The notes beneath the pieces are model-generated. The model worked only from the letters and a program-made list of their open reading frames with translations. It ran no database searches and was not told the origin of the DNA. From Mycolicibacterium sp. CH28 (GTDB lineage Bacteria; Actinomycetota; Actinomycetes; Mycobacteriales; Mycobacteriaceae): 64,000 bases of DNA. Each line of letters starts with the position of its first letter. The first letter of the stretch is position 1. The DNA lies in assembly GCF_004745805.1 (NCBI RefSeq), contig NZ_SRLQ01000014.1:362227-426226 (forward strand), given 5' to 3'. Positions 60,177 to 64,000 of the stretch are shown here, in pieces. The translations under genes were made by a program, and so were the position numbers.

Positions 60177-60819
60177 CAGTCTCTCCTTGCGTTGTGGACG
60201 CGGACTCAGCCTGAGCCACGAATGACTCGAACATCGTGGTATCGGTGAGCAGGCCCTCGGTGTAGATCTCGAGGGCGGGCAGCATCATGTCGTTGGCGTA
60301 ATCCCGCAGCACTGCCCGGATATCAGTCGGGTTGTCGTGCAGCTGCAGGTAGAGCAGGAACGCGCCGCCGCCGGCCATCGCCAGATATTTGGCTCGGGCT
60401 GCCGGGTCGCGGCTGGGCTTGATGGTGCCGGCTTGGACGCCGTCGTCGAGATAGCTTTCGACGTTGGCGATCATCGTCCGCCACAAGTGGTTGGCGAGCT
60501 CGCCGCCGGACTGCATGCTGCGCACCAGGTAGGCCATCAGCGGGGCGAACGATTCGATCTCGGCCACCTGCGCCAGCCAGGTGGCCGGATCGGTGGAGCG
60601 GATGGCGTCGGACTTCTCGCTGCGAATCTCCTCGGCGATGAAGTCGTCGCAGGCCCTGCGCAGGCCTTCTTTCGAGCCGAAGTGGTGAATGACCAGTCCA
60701 GGGCTCACCCCGGCCGCCTCAGCGATGGCGCGTACCCCGACGTCAAAGCCGCGCGCACCGAACAGGTCGATTGCTGCGGAGCGGATCCGGGCCGCCGTCG
60801 TGAGATCGGCTGAACGCAT
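60142..60819 (-). CDS. TetR-family repressor of the ABC exporter (RaaS-like, Rv1219c)
   Basis: 225 residues. The N-terminal helix-turn-helix is 'GVRAIAEAAGVSPGLVIHHF', followed by the TetR C-terminal ligand-binding helices. It is first in the operon with the ATPase and permease, as for Rv1219c (RaaS) in M. tuberculosis, which represses this exporter. A long symmetric operator covers its own start codon and -10, indicating autorepression. The C-terminal Ser/Thr-rich tail overlaps the ATPase start. Confidence 0.92.
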   Translation of the reverse strand: MRSADLTTAARIRSAAIDLFGARGFDVGVRAIAEAAGVSPGLVIHHFGSKEGLRRACDDFIAEEIRSEKSDAIRSTDPATWLAQVAEIESFAPLMAYLVRSMQSGGELANHLWRTMIANVESYLDDGVQAGTIKPSRDPAARAKYLAMAGGGAFLLYLQLHDNPTDIRAVLRDYANDMMLPALEIYTEGLLTDTTMFESFVAQAESASTTQGETDDSGIGTNGAH

Positions 60820-60844
60820 GTTTAGGATGCTAAACGCGCGTTCA
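60811..60844. promoter_or_regulatory. TetR operator: 34 bp nested palindrome over the start codon
   Basis: The outer arms TGAACGC / GCGTTCA and the inner arms GTTTAG / CTAAAC share the same centre (60827.5). The site covers the TetR ATG and its leaderless -10 (TAGCAT on the minus strand, 60827-60832, 7 nt before the ATG). A repressor bound here would block RNA polymerase directly. It is very likely the operator of the adjacent RaaS-like repressor. Confidence 0.8.
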
Positions 60845-60893
60845 ATCAGCGGTCAAGGGGCAGTGCTGGCTGCGGTCGGGCTGGGTCTGGCGG

Positions 60894-61334
60894 TCAGGCC
60901 GCCCGGGGGAGATCCACCAAGGTCGGGCCGGCGGTGTCGGCTGTCGATTGTTGCCAGCTGGCGCGGTTGGCCAGGATCGCGAACATCCGGGCCGCCGTGG
61001 CCGCGCCGGAGGAATACGGCTGGGAGCGCTGGATCGGTTCGTCGTCGAGGCCGTCGATCGTCAGGAGAACGCGGTGAGATCCGGGGTCATCGCCGGGCGA
61101 GCCGGTCTCGGTAACGGTAACCTTGAGCCCGCCCAGCGGAATTCGCCGGGCTGTCCGGTGATGGCCCACTATGAGAAACCCCTGCGTGATGCGGAGTTCG
61201 GCCCAGCTTGCCGCGACACCGTCCGTGCGATCACGATTGCTTTGCGACAAGTCCAGTGCAACTGCCGCGATTAAGGCCAGTGCAAATGGCGCGAACAATG
61301 CCGCCGCCATAATGGGGCCGATTCGTGGATCCAT
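60894..61334 (-). CDS. Single-pass membrane protein of unknown function
   Basis: 146 residues. One N-terminal membrane helix ('MAAALFAPFALALIAAVALD') is followed by a soluble part with strands 'WAELRITQGFLIVGHHRTAR' and 'KVTVTETGSPG', resembling a small PH-like domain. The ATG start has a run of G 5 nt upstream. It is divergent from the LysR gene, and the pair sits between the TetR and O-methyltransferase genes, which are neighbours in M. tuberculosis. It may therefore have arrived with the LysR gene. Confidence 0.55.
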   Translation of the reverse strand: MDPRIGPIMAAALFAPFALALIAAVALDLSQSNRDRTDGVAASWAELRITQGFLIVGHHRTARRIPLGGLKVTVTETGSPGDDPGSHRVLLTIDGLDDEPIQRSQPYSSGAATAARMFAILANRASWQQSTADTAGPTLVDLPRAA

Positions 61335-61490
61335 GAGTCCCCCCCCGGATATGCCCCGCGCACTCACATGCGCCATGCCCACGGTCTGCGGGCATTGCCC
61401 TTGCCTTACACCGTCTTTGGCTAGCAAGAACGATGCAACCAGAGTAGTTATTGCAAGTCCAATGACTTTTATTGATACGAGTCATCCTTG

Positions 61491-61509
61491 ATCGCGATGA
61501 CATCACGAT
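61491..61509. promoter_or_regulatory. LysR-type dyad (ATCGCGATG-A-CATCACGAT)
   Basis: Two 9 bp arms around a single base, with one mismatch. It fits the T-N11-A dyad of LysR-type regulators and lies in the AT-rich gap between the membrane-protein gene and the divergent LysR gene. Confidence 0.45.
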
Positions 61510-61619
61510 TGTAGATCGAAACTATTTCTTGGCGCGATATATAGGCGCGGTTATGAATTTGCTAGATTCCCATTAGTTGTACGCACAGCAAATTCTCGGC
61601 GCCGCGTCATATTGTCTGA

Positions 61620-61625
61620 TAAGTT
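61620..61625 (+). promoter_or_regulatory. Leaderless -10 of the LysR gene (TAAGTT)
   Basis: A TANNNT hexamer 6 nt before GTG 61632; no ribosome-binding site is present. Confidence 0.5.
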
Positions 61626-61631
61626 CCTCAG

Positions 61632-62627
61632 GTGGAACTTCGCCAGTTGGAATACTTCATCGTTGTCGCTGGTGAGATGAGTTTCTCCCGGGCGGCCGAA
61701 CGAGCCAACGTCGTGCAATCTGCGCTATCGACCAGTATCAGCAAACTTGAGCACGAACTCGGCGTGCAATTGTTCGACCGCAGTCGTCAGCGGATCAAGC
61801 TCACGGTCGCAGGCGAGGCGTTCCGCGTTCGGGCCGCCGAGGTCCTGCGCGCGGCTACCGCCGCGAGGGAATCGGTGCTGGAACAGACCGCGAGCGTCTC
61901 GGGCACCATCGACATCGGCATGCTGATCTCGTGGGGTCCACTCGACTTCGTGGCGGCCCTGGGTGACTTCGTCGAGGAGAACCCCCGGGTGCGGGTGCGG
62001 TCGCATATGTCGCAGACCGGTTCGTGGGCCTATCTGCCGGAGCTGATCGAGGGAACCTTGGACCTGGCGTTGATCTCGGCGCCACAGCGATTCCCACCCC
62101 AGCTCGAGATGAGCCTGCTCTTCGAGGACCCGCTCACCTTCGTCTGCCGCCCCGACCATCCGCTGGCCGGGCGCAAGGTCGTCGAGATCGCCGATCTGGC
62201 TGAAGAAGGTCTGGTGGGCTTCCCGCCGGGATTCGGGCTGCGCAGTGTCGTCGACGAGGCGTTCCACGCGGTCGGCCTCGAAGCGCCGCTCCAACACGAA
62301 CTGATGTTGGGTTTTCCCCAGATCGGCGAGTTGGTCCGGCGCGGAATGGGCAGCGCGATCATTCCCGACAGCGAGGCTCGCCGGATGCCCGCCCTATCCC
62401 GGGTGGAGCTGACGACGGAGGTGCTCTGGGTGGTCTATCTGGCCTCTCGCCCGCTGGCCGAGGTCAGCCGGGCTACGGCCCGGCTGTCGGAGATCATCAT
62501 GGGAGTTCCCGGCGCCATCGGCAGCAACGACAGCCTTCACCGCACGCGCGACGCTGCGGTGGCCCGTCCGTCTAGTCGCGCGCCGCGATCAGGATCCCGT
62601 CGCCCAGGGGTACCAGCACAGGGGTGA
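61632..62627 (+). CDS. LysR-family transcriptional regulator
   Basis: 331 residues. The winged helix-turn-helix 'SFSRAAERANVVQSALSTSI' is at the N-terminus, with the linker helix and a periplasmic-binding-like effector domain after it. The GTG start 'VELRQLEYFIVVAGE' is typical of the family. The last 40 residues (Arg/Ser/Pro-rich) exceed the usual length and overlap the O-methyltransferase gene by 56 bp on the other strand, suggesting that an original stop was lost. The target is unknown; the divergent small membrane-protein gene is the likeliest. Confidence 0.88.
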   Translation: MELRQLEYFIVVAGEMSFSRAAERANVVQSALSTSISKLEHELGVQLFDRSRQRIKLTVAGEAFRVRAAEVLRAATAARESVLEQTASVSGTIDIGMLISWGPLDFVAALGDFVEENPRVRVRSHMSQTGSWAYLPELIEGTLDLALISAPQRFPPQLEMSLLFEDPLTFVCRPDHPLAGRKVVEIADLAEEGLVGFPPGFGLRSVVDEAFHAVGLEAPLQHELMLGFPQIGELVRRGMGSAIIPDSEARRMPALSRVELTTEVLWVVYLASRPLAEVSRATARLSEIIMGVPGAIGSNDSLHRTRDAAVARPSSRAPRSGSRRPGVPAQG

Positions 62628-63237
62628 GTCGCTCATCCTCGGCGATCACCCGGGCGGCCTCGCGTACCGCTGTGACCTCGGCGTCGCTGGCGGCCGGATC
62701 TCCAGCGCGACCTCCGAGCGCCGCTCGGTGCACGACGATGGCGCCTCCAGGACGCAGCAGCCGCACCCCCTCGGTCACGAAGTCGGCATGGTCGGCCGGT
62801 GCGGCATCGATGAACACCAAGTCGTAGGACTCATCGGCCAGCCGGGTGAGGACCTCCTGGGCCCGCCCGGCGATCAGCCTGGTGCGTGATGGGCCGATTC
62901 CGGCCTCGTTGAACGCCTGCTTGGCGATGCGCTGATGCTCGGGCTCGATGTCGATGGTCGTCAGAACGCCGTCGTCGCGCATGCCCGACAGCAGCCACAG
63001 CCCACTCACGCCGGCGCCGGTTCCCACCTCGACGACGGCTTTGCCGCCGGATAGCCGCGCCAGAACACTGAGCAGGGCCCCGACGGCCGGCGTCACCGCT
63101 CCGGCACCGGCGTCGACAGCCCGCTCCCTTGCGGCTGCGACGATGGTGTCCTCGGAGATCGAGCCCTCGGCATGGCCGAGCATGCGGTCCGCGCGACTGG
63201 GCCCCGGCTGGCCTGTTTGGTCCTCGTTAGTGGCCAT
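62572..63237 (-). CDS. SAM-dependent O-methyltransferase (Rv1220c-like)
   Basis: 221 residues, a class I catechol/caffeoyl-CoA-type O-methyltransferase. SAM motif I is 'VVEVGTGAGVSGLWLLSG'. The metal-binding Asp is in 'YDLVFIDAAPADHADF', and 'LRPGGAIVVHRAALGG' is the following block. It matches Rv1220c, which in M. tuberculosis is divergent from sigE. Here an IS110 transposase gene lies in front of it. The substrate is unknown. The ATG start has a leaderless promoter. Confidence 0.9.
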   Translation of the reverse strand: MATNEDQTGQPGPSRADRMLGHAEGSISEDTIVAAARERAVDAGAGAVTPAVGALLSVLARLSGGKAVVEVGTGAGVSGLWLLSGMRDDGVLTTIDIEPEHQRIAKQAFNEAGIGPSRTRLIAGRAQEVLTRLADESYDLVFIDAAPADHADFVTEGVRLLRPGGAIVVHRAALGGRAGDPAASDAEVTAVREAARVIAEDERLTPVLVPLGDGILIAARD

Positions 63238-63244
63238 TCTGAGC

Positions 63245-63250
63245 AGCGTA
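63245..63250 (-). promoter_or_regulatory. Leaderless -10 of the O-methyltransferase (TACGCT)
   Basis: On the minus strand TACGCT ends 7 nt before ATG 63237. Confidence 0.5.
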
Positions 63251-63395
63251 GAGCAACGGGATAGCCATGCGGGCAGGCGCGCCCGGTGCCCGGCCGCCGC
63301 GACACGCCGATGCCGGACCTCGATTCTCTTGGGTCGCACGCCGGTATCGGCCGAGCACAGAAAAGGTAACGAAAGACATCTCACGGAGTTAAGAG

Positions 63396-64000
63396 TCAAG
63401 CCGCGAGTTGGAGAGGAGGTGGGAACGCAACGTGTTCGTCGTAGTGCTGGCTGGTGTGGAGGCAGTGATGGAGTTGACCGAGGAACTTGTTGAACAGGTG
63501 TCGTTGGGCTTGGTGGTTCCAGTCTCCAGCTGCGCGGCGGGTGTCGAAATGGCGGCGGGCTCCGGGCGAGGCGCGCAGCGATGCCAGGGCCCAGATCGGG
63601 CCCACAGCGGCGAGTCTGCGGTTCTTGATGTGGCGGTGCAGGACAACGGTTTTCTTTCCGCTGGCGCGAGTGATGGGCGCCGACCCGGCGAACGCTTTGA
63701 GTCCGCGGGCTTGGGTGAACCGGGAGCGGTCGTCACCGATTTCGGCGAGCACCCGGGCACCGGTGAGCATGCCCAGTCCGGGGAAGCTGGTAATGATGTC
63801 GGCGTCCGGGTGCCGCTCAAAATGGGCGATCGCCGCCTCAGCGAGCGCGTCGGCGGCGGTGCAGGCCGCTTCGAATTGCCCCAGCAGCGCGGACAGGTGA
63901 ATGCCCATCGCGTTCTCCACCGCCGCAGGCTGGCGCAGGTAGGTGTCGCTGAAAACCTCTCGCAGTCGAGCGATGTCGCGGTCGAGGTAGCGTTTGCGGC
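63396..64000 (-). mobile_element. IS110-family transposase, 5' truncated by the window edge
   Basis: About 200 C-terminal residues are visible; the frame stays open to the last base of the window. 'DIITSFPGLGMLTGARVLAE' and 'FTQARGLKAFAGSAPITRAS' are the Transposase_20 (IS116/IS110/IS902) C-terminal motifs, followed by 'KTVVLHRHIKNRRLAAVGPI'. The N-terminal RuvC-like DEDD domain must lie outside the window. IS110 elements lack clear inverted repeats, so the exact end near 63390 cannot be set. The visible frame has no stop codon, so the element may be active. Confidence 0.88.

Larger units (their letters stand above)
61335..61631. other. AT-rich divergent promoter region
   Basis: About 300 bp of unusually AT-rich sequence for this genome, without a gene. 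It contains the dyad at 61491-61509 and the LysR promoter. The low GC fits an acquired segment. Confidence 0.5.

Overview
The window is high-GC chromosomal DNA from a fast-growing mycobacterium (Mycolicibacterium type). Three things indicate this. The gene order follows the M. tuberculosis Rv1156 to Rv1220c block as I remember it (no database search was possible): HhH-GPD protein, two Ala/Pro-rich secreted proteins, pimE, pterin dehydratase, mutT2, typA, lpqW, mshB, fbiC, fdxC, dapC, pruC/pruA/pruB, fadD36, dapD/dapE, LOG, fadD6, folP2, gpgS, tag, DUF3117, glgM/glgC, tetronasin-type ABC exporter, TetR and O-methyltransferase. There is an MspA-type porin, which slow growers lack. Two giant Gly/Asn-rich PGRS proteins are present, but they carry ordinary signal peptides instead of PE domains. 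There are no rRNA or tRNA genes, CRISPR arrays or prophage.

Layout. 0-8.2 kb: a small accessory stretch with an HhH-GPD gene and its decayed copy, a wax ester synthase/DGAT, two secreted Ala/Pro-rich proteins, pimE and a pterin dehydratase, then remnants of a second dehydratase and a second PGRS gene. 8.2-11.6 kb: a PGRS protein that ends in a VCBS-like domain and a C39-like cysteine peptidase domain. 11.7-18.2 kb: mutT2, a CYP142-type P450, two small membrane proteins, typA and lpqW. 18.2-30.1 kb: a cell-envelope region with three signal-peptide proteins that have Ala/Thr-rich basic tails, a ClC channel, mshB with its partner gene, and a 1431-residue PGRS protein. 30.2-46.8 kb: fbiC (F420), fdxC, dapC, the porin, the proline-degradation locus, a TauE-like exporter, an acyltransferase, a NUDIX protein, fadD36, dapD and dapE. 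46.8-56.3 kb: a TPR protein, LOG, fadD6, folP2, gpgS, a DivIVA-domain protein, tag, DUF3117, glgM and glgC. 56.3-64 kb: membrane proteins, the ABC exporter with its TetR repressor, an inserted LysR pair, an O-methyltransferase, and an IS110-family transposase cut by the window edge.

Themes. PimE and LpqW belong to the same PIM/LAM assembly branch. GpgS (methylglucose lipopolysaccharide) and GlgM/GlgC (alpha-glucan) supply glucan polymers. DapC, DapD and DapE serve DAP/lysine synthesis. The pru genes oxidise proline. Many genes have a TANNNT -10 hexamer only 6-8 nt before an ATG or GTG, the signature of leaderless transcription, and this sets several start calls (pimE, mutT2, cyp142, lpqW).

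The most notable signals are the PGRS-VCBS-C39 fusion, the [dehydratase + PGRS] duplication with reciprocal decay, a chain of two overlapping upstream micro-ORFs leading into fbiC, a 7-4-7 direct repeat at the same place upstream of two secreted-protein genes, a consensus CRP box in a long intergenic region, and an IS110 copy beside the O-methyltransferase where sigE is expected.
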